A stretch of 64,000 nucleotides of DNA, from the NCBI RefSeq assembly GCF_018398425.1, contig NZ_JADPMV010000002.1:682001-746000 (forward strand). The letters run 5' to 3'. A program made the translations under genes and the position numbers. Source of the stretch: Pseudomonas lalucatii. Its GTDB lineage: Bacteria; Pseudomonadota; Gammaproteobacteria; Pseudomonadales; Pseudomonadaceae. The notes below the pieces were generated by a model. It was not told the origin of the DNA. It saw nothing but the letters and a program-made list of their open reading frames with translations, and made no database searches. This document shows positions 56,795 through 64,000 of this stretch, in pieces; position 1 is the first letter of the stretch, and each line of letters begins with the position of its first letter.

Positions 56795-58219
56795 ATGCAA
56801 ACGAACCTCCTGATCGACGGCCAGCTGGTCGCCGGTGAAGGTGCCAGCCACGCCGTGTACAACCCCTCCATCGGCGAAGTGCTGGTCAATATCAACGAGG
56901 CTAGCAACGCCCAGGTGGACGCCGCCGTACAGGCCGCCCAGCGAGCCTTCGACGCCTGGTCGCAGACCACGCCGAAATGCCGTGCCGAGCTGCTGCTGAA
57001 GCTGGCCGAGCGCATCGAGGCCGAAGCCGAAACCTTCGCCCGCCTTGAGTCGCAGAACTGCGGCAAACCTTATCAGGCCGCACTGAACGACGAGATTCCG
57101 GCGATTGCCGACGTGTTTCGTTTCTTCGCCGGCGCCAGCCGCTGCATGAACGGCTCCGCCGGAGGCGAATATCTGCCCGGCCACACCTCGATGATCCGCC
57201 GCGACCCACTGGGCGTGGTCGCCTCCATCGCGCCGTGGAACTACCCGCTGATGATGGTGGCCTGGAAGCTCGCGCCGGCCCTGGCCGCTGGCAACTGCGT
57301 GGTACTCAAACCGTCCGAACAGACCCCGCTGACCGCCCTGAAGCTGGCCGGCATCATCAACGATCTGTTCCCCACCGGCGTGGTCAACATTCTCTTCGGC
57401 AAGGGCCCCAGCGTCGGTGAACCTCTGGTGACCCATCCGCAGGTGCGCCTGGTCTCGCTCACCGGCTCCGTGGCCACCGGTGCACGCATCGTTGCCAATA
57501 CCGCCAGCAGCGTGAAGCGCACCCATATGGAACTGGGCGGCAAGGCCCCGGTACTGATCTTCGAGGACGCCGACATCGACGCCGCAGTCGAGGGCATCCG
57601 CGCCTTCGGCTTCTACAACGCCGGCCAGGACTGCACCGCAGCCTGCCGCTTGTACGTGCAGCAAGGCGTCTACGAGGAGTTCGTGCAGAAGCTGGGGGCG
57701 GCCGTGGGCAGCATCCGTTACGGCCTGCAGGAGGACCCGCAAACCGAGCTCGGCCCACTGATTACCCGCGACCATCTGGAGCGCGTGGAAGGCTTCGTCG
57801 AACGCGCCAAGGCACTGCCGCACATCCGCGTGATCACCGGTGGCAAACGCGTGCCCGGCCCAGGCTACTTCTTCGAACCGACCGTGCTGGCCGACGCCCG
57901 CCAGGACGACGAAATCGTCCAGCGCGAGATATTCGGCCCGGTGGTCAGCGTCACTCCGTTCAGCGACGAAGCCCAGGCCCTGAGCTTCGCCAACGACTCC
58001 GACTACGGCCTGGCTTCCTCGGTCTGGACCCGCGACGTCGGCCGCGCCAATCGCCTGGCCTCGCGCTTGCAGTACGGCTGCACTTGGGTCAACACCCACT
58101 TCATGCTGGTCAGCGAAATGCCCCACGGCGGCATGAAGCAATCCGGCTACGGCAAGGACATGTCCATGTACGGCCTGGAAGACTACACCTGCGTGCGGCA
58201 TGTGATGTTCAAGCACTGA
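56795..58219 (+). CDS. Gamma-aminobutyraldehyde dehydrogenase-like (PatD-type) aldehyde dehydrogenase
   Basis: NAD-dependent aldehyde dehydrogenase of 474 aa, the same length as E. coli PatD (YdcW). Catalytic residues: N149 (A-P-W-N-Y), E246 (M-E-L-G-G-K) and C280 (G-Q-D-C-T-A-A-C). The G-Q-D-C-T-A-A-C-R block and the ending Y-G-L-E-D-Y-T-x-V-R-H-V-M are typical of aminobutyraldehyde/trimethylaminobutyraldehyde dehydrogenases. It lies ahead of an oxidative N-demethylase operon, so an N-methylated aminoaldehyde is a plausible substrate. Confidence 0.88.
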   Translation: MQTNLLIDGQLVAGEGASHAVYNPSIGEVLVNINEASNAQVDAAVQAAQRAFDAWSQTTPKCRAELLLKLAERIEAEAETFARLESQNCGKPYQAALNDEIPAIADVFRFFAGASRCMNGSAGGEYLPGHTSMIRRDPLGVVASIAPWNYPLMMVAWKLAPALAAGNCVVLKPSEQTPLTALKLAGIINDLFPTGVVNILFGKGPSVGEPLVTHPQVRLVSLTGSVATGARIVANTASSVKRTHMELGGKAPVLIFEDADIDAAVEGIRAFGFYNAGQDCTAACRLYVQQGVYEEFVQKLGAAVGSIRYGLQEDPQTELGPLITRDHLERVEGFVERAKALPHIRVITGGKRVPGPGYFFEPTVLADARQDDEIVQREIFGPVVSVTPFSDEAQALSFANDSDYGLASSVWTRDVGRANRLASRLQYGCTWVNTHFMLVSEMPHGGMKQSGYGKDMSMYGLEDYTCVRHVMFKH

Positions 58220-58389
58220 GCCTGAGCAGCAGCCTTGTGCGCCATTGAGGCATACAAGGCCTGGCACAAGGGGTGCGCCCCCCCCAATCTCAATAAGGGC
58301 TAACTGCCCTCGAAATAAAACATATAAAACAATAGGTAAAATGGCATAGATCCTACTTGGTCTCTGCCATTCACCAGCGAGGAGTCACC

Positions 58390-58995
58390 ATGCTTATCAC
58401 CGGCATCAAGAGCCGCCCGGTCTATGACCGCCTGCAACCGATGGTAGGTGGCCTGCGCCACCTGATCGTGGGCCAGGGCAGCGGCGGTGAGGCCATGCTG
58501 CGCCTGATCGGGGAGATGTCCCCGGCCCAGCGCCAGTCCAGCACCCTGCTCTACTCCACCGAATCTTTCTCCGGGCACAACCACCTGACCGAGCTGCGCC
58601 AGACGGAAGCCGACGACCTGCTGGTGTTCGACAGCAATCATGCGCTGATCGAAGGCCTGCGTCGCCTGCTGGAAAGCGCGCACATGGGCACCCGTCTGTA
58701 CCTGAGCGGTTCGGAGAGCTTCATCGGCACCGCCATGCAGGCCGCCAACGCAGTGGATCTTAATCGTGACGAAGTGCTGCGCGAGCACAGCGGCACCCTG
58801 GTACGCCGCGTCTGGTGCGCGCACTGCGACACCTATACCGAGAACGTCACCCAACGCGTGTTCATCTGCCCCGGCTGCCAGCTGAACCTGGTCGTGCGCG
58901 ACCACTACTCCCGCCGTCTGGCCGCCTTCCAGGGCATCAAGGCCGACGGCGAAGTCCCGGGCGAACTGCCACCTGCCGAGGAGCTGGATACATGA
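58390..58995 (+). CDS. Dimethylamine monooxygenase DmmA-family subunit
   Basis: Protein of 201 aa from ATG 58390 (GAGGAG ribosome site). The N-terminal alpha/beta domain starts M-L-I-T-G-I-K-S-R-P-V-Y and has a nucleotide-binding-like I-V-G-Q-G-S-G-G-E. The C-terminus is a zinc ribbon, W-C-A-H-C-D-T-Y ... F-I-C-P-G-C-Q-L-N-L. This matches the smallest component of the aerobic dimethylamine monooxygenase of methylotrophs as I know it. It overlaps the next gene (ATGA). The exact subunit letters differ between descriptions, so I leave the symbol blank. Confidence 0.8.
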   Translation: MLITGIKSRPVYDRLQPMVGGLRHLIVGQGSGGEAMLRLIGEMSPAQRQSSTLLYSTESFSGHNHLTELRQTEADDLLVFDSNHALIEGLRRLLESAHMGTRLYLSGSESFIGTAMQAANAVDLNRDEVLREHSGTLVRRVWCAHCDTYTENVTQRVFICPGCQLNLVVRDHYSRRLAAFQGIKADGEVPGELPPAEELDT

Positions 58996-59960
58996 ACACC
59001 CATAACGGAACCCTCAGCGTGCGGGTCGCGCGCATCGAGACCCTTACTCCGGAAATCAAACGTTTCACCCTGGTCGATCCGGACGGCAAGCACCTGCCGG
59101 CATTCTCCGGCGGTAGCCACGTGGTGGTGGTGATGGAAGACGGCGACAAGACCCACCGCAACGCCTACTCGCTGATGGGGTCGCCCTACGACTCCAGCGC
59201 TTACCAGATCGCCGTACGCCGGGTCGAAGATGGACGTGGCGGCTCGCGTTATCTGCACGACCGCGTGGAACAAGGCGCGCTGTTACAGATCCTGCAGCCG
59301 GCTAACCTGTTCCCACTAGCCAAGCATGCCCGCCAGCACGTATTCATCGCGGGCGGCGTGGGCATCACCCCGGTGTACTCGCAGATGGAAGAGCTGCACA
59401 TCAAGCAGGCCGACTTCGAGCTACACCTGGCGGTACGCGGAGCGGAACACACCGCCCTGGGCCTAGAGCTGCAGGCCCGCTACGGAGCGCGCGTACACCT
59501 GTACGTACAGGGCCAGGATGCGCGCATGGACATCCGCCAGATTCTCGCCGGGCGCCCGCTGGGCAGCCACGTCTACGTCTGCGGCCCGGACAGCATGATC
59601 GACGACACCATCGACAGCGCTCACGTCCTGGGCTGGACCGACAGCCACATTCACTACGAACGCTTCGTCGAGCAGGGCTCCAGTGGCCAGTCGTTCAGCG
59701 TCACCCTGGCCCTCCAAGGCGTGACCATCGAGGTGCCCCCAGACCAGTCGCTGCTCGAAGCCGCCGAACAGGCCGGCTACAAGGTGCCCTACCTGTGCCG
59801 CGGCGGCGCCTGCGGCTACTGCGAAACCGAAGTGCTGGAACTCGACGGTGAACTGGACCACCGCGATGACTGGCTCAGCGAGGAGGACAAGCTGAGCAAA
59901 CGCAAATTCATGCCGTGCGTATCCCGCGCCACCTGCAGCCGCCTGGTAGTAGACCTCTGA
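58992..59960 (+). CDS. PDR/VanB-type ferredoxin reductase subunit of N-demethylase
   Basis: Flavin-iron-sulfur reductase of 322 aa. Flavin domain (about 8-105), NAD-binding domain with G-G-V-G-I-T-P near 118 and V-C-G-P-D-S-M near 205, and C-terminal plant-type [2Fe-2S] domain with C-R-G-G-A-C-G-Y-C and a later C (P-C-V-S-R). It passes NAD(P)H electrons to the oxygenase encoded next. Start by ATGA overlap; the frame is open further upstream inside the previous gene. 15 bp separate it from the heme protein. Confidence 0.9.
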   Translation: MNTHNGTLSVRVARIETLTPEIKRFTLVDPDGKHLPAFSGGSHVVVVMEDGDKTHRNAYSLMGSPYDSSAYQIAVRRVEDGRGGSRYLHDRVEQGALLQILQPANLFPLAKHARQHVFIAGGVGITPVYSQMEELHIKQADFELHLAVRGAEHTALGLELQARYGARVHLYVQGQDARMDIRQILAGRPLGSHVYVCGPDSMIDDTIDSAHVLGWTDSHIHYERFVEQGSSGQSFSVTLALQGVTIEVPPDQSLLEAAEQAGYKVPYLCRGGACGYCETEVLELDGELDHRDDWLSEEDKLSKRKFMPCVSRATCSRLVVDL

Positions 59961-59975
59961 GATAGGAAAACAAAA

Positions 59976-61028
59976 ATGACCGTATTCAAGCCAATCGAAA
60001 CCTACGCCGACGACGACGCCAAGGACTTCACCTATTGCAACAGCCGCGAGGCCATCTTGCGCCTGCCCTTTCCGTACCCGGAAGACCAGTACATGTACTC
60101 GATGAACGTCGAGCCCCATGTGCCGTTCGGCCAGGGTGCGCTGCGCGCCCAGTTCGATATCGACGAGCATTACATTTCCGAATGCCACCACCGTGCGCAA
60201 ACCCTCGACAGCCAGCCAGGTGTGCACTATGCCGCGCTGCCGCACATGATGGAGGCCCAGTGGGACCTGCTGGAGCTGCTGATGGAGTCCTACTCGCGGG
60301 ACTTCCCCGAGCACTTCACCCTGGAGAAGAACGGCAGCCAGTGGCACTGGATCAACCGCCCGCTGAAGATCGACCAGACCTTCACCTTCGGCGACGCCAG
60401 CAGCCTGCCGATGGAGCCTATGGAGTACATCACCCGCCAGGCCCAGGGCGAGTTCATCCTGCTCGAAGAGCGTGACGACACCCTGGTGATGGGGGCCGGC
60501 ATGGCCACCCAGCGCGCCGACTACTCACTTCGCTTCAACCTGGGCATGAGCTTCATGGAATTCCACGGCCCAGTGCCGAAGCTGCACGAAATGGGCATCC
60601 TGCAACGCGCGCTAAAGTTCCTGCTGCGCCTGCGTCCGGGCCACCCGGTGCGCCGCACCAACTGGTCGATCACCGTCAACCCGCGCCTGGAAACCTCCGC
60701 CGAGACCCTGCCGGACTGGGCGCCGGATCGTACCATCGTCACCCCGGAAAACGCCGGTGAGCTGGTCAACCTGCGTATCGAGCTGCAACCGCTGCACCGC
60801 CTGCCGCGCAGCAACGCCGTGCTGTTCCCGGTGCGCACTTACCTGGTCAGCCTCAAGCAGCTGGCGGAGGCCGCGCCACAGTGGGCCAAGCGCATGCACC
60901 GCGTGATCCGCGACCTGGATCAGGAGCTGGTGGACTACAAGGGCTTCACTCGCTACCGCGACGCCATGGTCACCTGGCTCTCGCAGTACGACGACGGCAC
61001 GCCTGTCGACGAAAGCCTGCAGCACTAA
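59976..61028 (+). CDS. Heme-dependent oxidative N-demethylase (DUF3445 family)
   Basis: Protein of 350 aa of the DUF3445 family, the heme-containing oxygenase component of dimethylamine monooxygenase and of related fungal demethylases. Recognisable stretches: P-F-P-Y-P-E-D-Q near 31, E-F-I-L-L-E-E-R-D-D-T-L-V-M-G-A-G near 152, R-R-T-N-W-S-I-T near 227 and P-R-S-N-A-V-L-F-P-V-R-T-Y near 276. The heme ligand cannot be named from sequence alone. Predicted reaction: O2-dependent removal of an N-methyl group as formaldehyde, using electrons from the reductase encoded upstream. Substrate unknown. Confidence 0.85.
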   Translation: MTVFKPIETYADDDAKDFTYCNSREAILRLPFPYPEDQYMYSMNVEPHVPFGQGALRAQFDIDEHYISECHHRAQTLDSQPGVHYAALPHMMEAQWDLLELLMESYSRDFPEHFTLEKNGSQWHWINRPLKIDQTFTFGDASSLPMEPMEYITRQAQGEFILLEERDDTLVMGAGMATQRADYSLRFNLGMSFMEFHGPVPKLHEMGILQRALKFLLRLRPGHPVRRTNWSITVNPRLETSAETLPDWAPDRTIVTPENAGELVNLRIELQPLHRLPRSNAVLFPVRTYLVSLKQLAEAAPQWAKRMHRVIRDLDQELVDYKGFTRYRDAMVTWLSQYDDGTPVDESLQH

Positions 61029-61042
61029 ATCTCAATACCCTG

Positions 61043-61067
61043 GGCGCGTCGTTCCGGCGCGCCTTTT
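61043..61067 (+). terminator. Weak terminator after the N-demethylase operon
   Basis: Six-bp GC stem (GGCGCG/CGCGCC, 61043-61048 and 61058-61063) with a nine-base loop and T4, 15 bp after the stop. Readthrough into the MFS gene is likely. Confidence 0.55.
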
Positions 61068-61103
61068 CTGCAATGCCATACTGGCCAATCAGGGATTACC
61101 CCG

Positions 61104-62300
61104 ATGAATAAAACAATACGCAATGCCTTGCCCGAAAGCTGGAGTCTGGTGTTTTCCGCGGCGGGTTCCGCCTATGGCGTGGGCCTGCTCGGCCTGTGGG
61201 CGCTGCCGTTTTTGATCAGCGCCATCATCAACGACCTCGATCTCAACGAAGCCCAGGCCGGGCTTCTGATGTCGGCCGAGTTCGGCTTCACCATGCTCGC
61301 CTCGCTGCTGGTGGCGCCGTTCATGGGGCGCGCGCCGCGCCGTACCCTAGCGTTGGGCGGCACCCTGCTGGCGATTGCCGCCAACCTGGTCAGTGCGCAC
61401 ATGAACGACCTGTATGCCCTGGGCGCCGTGCGCTGCGTGGCTGGTATCGGCGCGGGTCTGGCCCTGGCCTGCGGCAATGCCTGCGTAGCCAGTGCGAAAC
61501 AGCCAGACCGCATTGCCGGGCATATGAACATCCTCTCGGTGTTGCTGATGATCGTGGTGATGCTCGGTTACGCCAAGGTCATGGCGCTGTATGGCTTGGC
61601 CGGCCTGTACTACGCGATGGCGGGAACCATGGCGGTGATGCTACTGGCGATTCCGGCGATGGAGCAGCGTGCAACGCTGGTCAAAGCCGCGGTGGTCGCG
61701 AAAAGTGGCCCGGGCAATGTACTGCTGAGCCTGCCGGCGATCTGCATGATGCTGGCGATGTTCGTGTTTCAGGCTCGCGACACCATGGGCTGGGCCTTCG
61801 TCGAGCGAATCGGCATCATGGTCGGCTACAGCGGTGAAGAGGTGGGTGTGCTGTTGTCATTCCAGTCCTTCGTCGGCCTGGTTGGGCCGCTGCTGGCGGC
61901 GATGATAGGCAAGCGCTTCGGCCTGAGCACCCCCGTGATCCTGGCGATCTTGCTGACCGGCGCGACCAGTCTGTGCTACGTGCTGGGCGAGTATTCCAAG
62001 ACCATGTACACCGTGGGCGTGATGACTATCTGCATCACCTACTTCTATGCCCTGAGCTACCTGACCGGGCTGGCAGCAGCGATGGATCGCGAAGGCCGGA
62101 TCGTAGCCGCATCAAGCAGCTTCCTGAGCCTGGGCCTGGCCGTGGGACCGGCAATTTCCGGTGGCTTGATCTCGCTGGGCGGGTTCAGCCTGGCGGCATG
62201 GGGCATCGCGGTGACCGTGGTGCTGACCCTGCTGCTGGTCATAGTCCCGCTGGCGAGCATTCGTCGTGAACATACCCAGATGAACCTGGCGGTAGCCTGA
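61104..62300 (+). CDS. MFS transporter
   Basis: Major-facilitator permease of 398 aa with about 12 hydrophobic helices. The conserved loop between helices 2 and 3 is seen as F-M-G-R-A-P-R-R-T near residue 73, and the A-x-x-R-x-x-x-G-x-G-x-G pattern as V-R-C-V-A-G-I-G-A-G near 111. It lies 75 bp after the demethylase with no promoter visible, so it probably belongs to the operon and imports its substrate or exports a product. Confidence 0.85.
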   Translation: MNKTIRNALPESWSLVFSAAGSAYGVGLLGLWALPFLISAIINDLDLNEAQAGLLMSAEFGFTMLASLLVAPFMGRAPRRTLALGGTLLAIAANLVSAHMNDLYALGAVRCVAGIGAGLALACGNACVASAKQPDRIAGHMNILSVLLMIVVMLGYAKVMALYGLAGLYYAMAGTMAVMLLAIPAMEQRATLVKAAVVAKSGPGNVLLSLPAICMMLAMFVFQARDTMGWAFVERIGIMVGYSGEEVGVLLSFQSFVGLVGPLLAAMIGKRFGLSTPVILAILLTGATSLCYVLGEYSKTMYTVGVMTICITYFYALSYLTGLAAAMDREGRIVAASSSFLSLGLAVGPAISGGLISLGGFSLAAWGIAVTVVLTLLLVIVPLASIRREHTQMNLAVA

Positions 62301-62702
62301 TCCGTACAATATCTGCAAGAGCACCCACCCTTGTGGAACCTGGCGTTGCCGGCTTAGGGGCGAATCACCGAAACGGTGATTCGCCCCTAAGCCTCGGGTG
62401 GAATCTCTCTGCAGGAAATGGCTCTGGCGATATCCAGGTGCATACCTAATCGGCAGCAAACAACCGTGGCATCCGCAAATATGGAGGAATGGCTATCAGC
62501 CATGGCCTTAGCACTCAATCTTTGGACCCAGAGCAGAGTGGTTGAACGGCCCCCACCGTCGAACTTCTCTGACACAGCCTCTCCTCGCCAAGACCGCTTT
62601 AGTCGGATGGTCGAGCAGTATCCATAAATGGGATAATCCAGAGTCAATGTGGCATTCCAACAACTCCAATTTCCCACATCTCTTCTCAGGAGGTCAGTCG
62701 TT
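62301..62702. other. Intergenic region with a long perfect hairpin, upstream of lysR-type gene
   Basis: 402 bp without a supported gene. It contains a 43-bp structure (62351-62393): two 20-base arms that pair perfectly around loop AAA, ending the MFS transcript. The rest presumably holds the LysR-gene promoter. Short ORFs on both strands here match nothing I know. Confidence 0.55.
62351..62393. terminator. 20-bp perfect stem-loop after the MFS gene
   Basis: Arms 62351-62370 and 62374-62393 are exact reverse complements, loop AAA. No T-run, but the stem is by far the longest in the window. It acts as a terminator or is a short palindromic repeat element. Confidence 0.65.
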
Positions 62703-63611
62703 GTGCAACCGATCCTGGATCCCAAATGGCATAACTTCATCAAGGTGGCCAAGCTGGGCAGCCTGACCCAGGCCGCAGTGGCGCTGGACGTACCGCAGTC
62801 TATGATCAGTCGGCATATATCCCAGCTCGAGCGGGAGTGCGGCGTGCGCCTGTTCAACCGCACCGGACGCGGCGTTACCCTCACCGATTTCGGTCAGCAG
62901 ATCCTGCCGCGGATCGAGTCGCTGGCGGAGGAGTCGGAAGAGATCTCCGATGTGATCCGGACTTCCGGAGGCGTGCCAATCGGCGAAGTACGGGTCGGCC
63001 TGCTTCCGTCCTCCGTCGCCCCTATCGCCGGGCCACTGTTTCGGCTGGTGCAGGAGCGTTACCCAAGGATCAAGCTACACCTGTGCGATGGCAGCAGTGC
63101 GCACCTTGAGGAGCTGATCAACGAGGGACGTATCGACATGGGCATCCTGCTGCGTGAAGCAGACGTATCATCCTCCGACGAGTCGGTGCTGGCCCAGCCC
63201 AAACTGATGCTGGTGGGGCGTACGGGCAGCCCTGCGGTGGCCCAGACCACGGTGGAATTGGCAGCTCTGCGCAACCTTCCCTTGGTCCTGCCTTCGCGCC
63301 CACACCCGTTGCGCATGCGCCTGGAAAAGCTGTCGAAAACCCACGACATCGACTTCGATTGCGCCGTGGAGGCCGACTCGATCCGTCTGCAATGGGAAAT
63401 AGTCGCCGCCGGCGGGGGCTACGCGATTACCTCGGGGCTGTTCGAACACATCGACGATCCGCGTTTTTCGGTGGCACGGATCGTCAAACCCGAGTTGCTG
63501 CGTAGCGTGGTGCTGGCCAGCTCGCTGCGTCGCCCCAGTACCCTGGCGACGCGCACAGTGCAGAAATTGATCGAGCAGGAAGCACCGCTGCTGCTGAAAA
63601 ACCGGGAGTGA
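62703..63611 (+). CDS. LysR-family transcriptional regulator
   Basis: Protein of 302 aa. The N-terminal winged HTH has L-G-S-L-T-Q-A-A-V-A-L-D-V-P-Q-S-M-I-S-R-H-I near residue 20, followed by the linker helix and a type 2 periplasmic-binding-like effector domain starting I-G-E-V-R-V-G-L-L near 97. I chose GTG 62703 because AGGAGG sits 8 bases upstream and the HTH starts at the normal distance; an ATG 18 codons earlier lacks a ribosome site. Convergent with the SDR gene. Probable controller of the neighbouring genes. Confidence 0.87.
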   Translation: MQPILDPKWHNFIKVAKLGSLTQAAVALDVPQSMISRHISQLERECGVRLFNRTGRGVTLTDFGQQILPRIESLAEESEEISDVIRTSGGVPIGEVRVGLLPSSVAPIAGPLFRLVQERYPRIKLHLCDGSSAHLEELINEGRIDMGILLREADVSSSDESVLAQPKLMLVGRTGSPAVAQTTVELAALRNLPLVLPSRPHPLRMRLEKLSKTHDIDFDCAVEADSIRLQWEIVAAGGGYAITSGLFEHIDDPRFSVARIVKPELLRSVVLASSLRRPSTLATRTVQKLIEQEAPLLLKNRE

Positions 63612-63623
63612 GACGCCCAGGGG

Positions 63624-64000
63624 CTAATCCCCCCGGGTGAGCACTGCACGGTTGAGCAAGCCCTGATCGGCCACCACCGTCTGGCCTGTCATGATCCGGT
63701 TCTGCCGCGACGCCAGGAAAGCATAGAGCGGGCCGTGATCCTCCGGTGTCGGCAGCTCCTGCAGCAAACTCAGCGAGCGGAACATCGACAGGAAGGCGTC
63801 GGTTGGGATGTCAGACTGCTTTTGCGCGCTGAGCCCCAATGCATGTGGGCCACTCAACTGGCTGTTGGCGATGCCTGCCGGCGCCACCGCGTTGACCCGC
63901 ACATGCGGCGCAAACTCGAAGGCAAGCTGGTTGACCAGGCTGCGTATAGCCCCCTTGCTCGCGCTGTACGCCGCCCCGCCGCCGTCAGCGGCATAGGCAG
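63624..64000 (-). CDS. cis-dihydrodiol dehydrogenase-like SDR (N-terminus outside window)
   Basis: C-terminal 125 residues of a short-chain dehydrogenase; the start lies right of 64000. Near the window edge the catalytic Y-S-A-S-K is visible, followed by R-V-N-A-V-A-P-A-G-I. The spacing and sequence after it (S-G-P-H-A-L-G-L-S ... L-Q-E-L-P-T-P-E-D-H ... L-A-S-R-Q-N-R-I-M-T-G-Q-T-V-V-A-D-Q-G) follow BphB/TodD-type cis-2,3-dihydrodiol dehydrogenases. It suggests ring-hydroxylating dioxygenase genes further right. Confidence 0.75.
   Translation of the reverse strand, partial: AYAADGGGAAYSASKGAIRSLVNQLAFEFAPHVRVNAVAPAGIANSQLSGPHALGLSAQKQSDIPTDAFLSMFRSLSLLQELPTPEDHGPLYAFLASRQNRIMTGQTVVADQGLLNRAVLTRGD

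Larger units (their letters stand above)
22352..64000. mobile_element. Genomic island (left end here, right end beyond window)
   Basis: All genes from the guaA remnant rightward are accessory: an insertion sequence, two catabolic clusters and a conjugative-element fragment. They replace the guaA-guaB genes that should follow the multicopper oxidase. No island integrase is present in the window, so it should lie near the distal end or be lost. The content looks composite, since a conjugative-element segment sits between two unrelated catabolic clusters. Confidence 0.6.

Noticed and set aside
62387..62884. Minus-strand ORF of 165 codons upstream of and overlapping the LysR gene
   Set aside because: Overlaps the HTH-coding part of the LysR gene, includes the long hairpin region, and has no recognisable domain.

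Overview
The window is a GC-rich chromosomal segment of a gammaproteobacterium, almost certainly a Pseudomonas. Two facts support this: the protein sequences themselves, and the gene order dsbC-xerD-antiporter-rplS-trmD-rimM-rpsP-ffh-...-purT-...-purL-mltF-tadA-multicopper oxidase, which matches the Pseudomonas core backbone as I remember it. No rRNA, tRNA or CRISPR array was found.

Region 1 (1-22350) is conserved backbone: disulfide isomerase (cut by the window edge), XerD, a proton antiporter, the rpsP-rimM-trmD-rplS operon, ffh, a CcsA-like and a CorC-like membrane protein, purT, a gamma carbonic anhydrase, two Nudix hydrolases, an L,D-transpeptidase, a CDGSH iron-sulfur protein, purL, mltF, tadA and a Tat-exported multicopper oxidase.

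The backbone stops abruptly at 22315-22369. A strong hairpin is followed by a stop codon and the codons for I-E-W-E, which is the conserved C-terminus of GMP synthase (GuaA), but no guaA gene follows. This is what a genomic island inserted at the 3' end of guaA would leave. Everything to the right (at least 41.6 kb) is therefore best read as accessory DNA, with the intact guaA expected beyond the right edge.

Region 2 (22352-49312) carries an IS1595-type element with intact terminal repeats and an 8-bp target duplication. It is followed by what looks like a complete aerobic cyclohexanecarboxylate pathway. One leftward operon (badK-pimF-pimC-pimD-etfB-etfA-hydroxyacyl-CoA dehydrogenase-thiolase-gcdH) and one rightward group (aliA-badH-badI-aliB-badR) diverge from a compact promoter region with one palindromic operator. 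Downstream lie a five-gene ABC importer of the branched-chain amino acid type, an OprD-type porin, a nitroreductase, a TetR regulator and a second thiolase. Together they would import the alicyclic acid, activate it, open the ring to pimeloyl-CoA, and oxidise that through glutaryl-CoA to acetyl-CoA.

Region 3 (49737-54950) is part of an integrative conjugative element of the kind that carries repA-parA-traF (Tn4371-like by gene order). It has a leader peptide, two small conserved ORFs, an ArdA antirestriction protein, an AlpA-like HTH protein, RepA with iteron arrays on both sides, ParA, a small CopG-like protein and TraF. Relaxase, coupling protein and mating-pair genes are absent, so the module is cut off.

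Region 4 (54951-64000) is a second catabolic cluster: a soluble Cache-domain protein, a GntR regulator with a palindromic candidate operator, a gamma-aminobutyraldehyde-type dehydrogenase, a three-gene dimethylamine-monooxygenase-like operon (DmmA-family subunit, ferredoxin-reductase subunit, heme-dependent N-demethylase), an MFS transporter, a LysR regulator, and the C-terminal part of a cis-dihydrodiol-dehydrogenase-like SDR that runs off the window. The pairing of an oxidative N-demethylase with an aminobutyraldehyde-type dehydrogenase is the least familiar arrangement here and the best candidate for an undescribed pathway.
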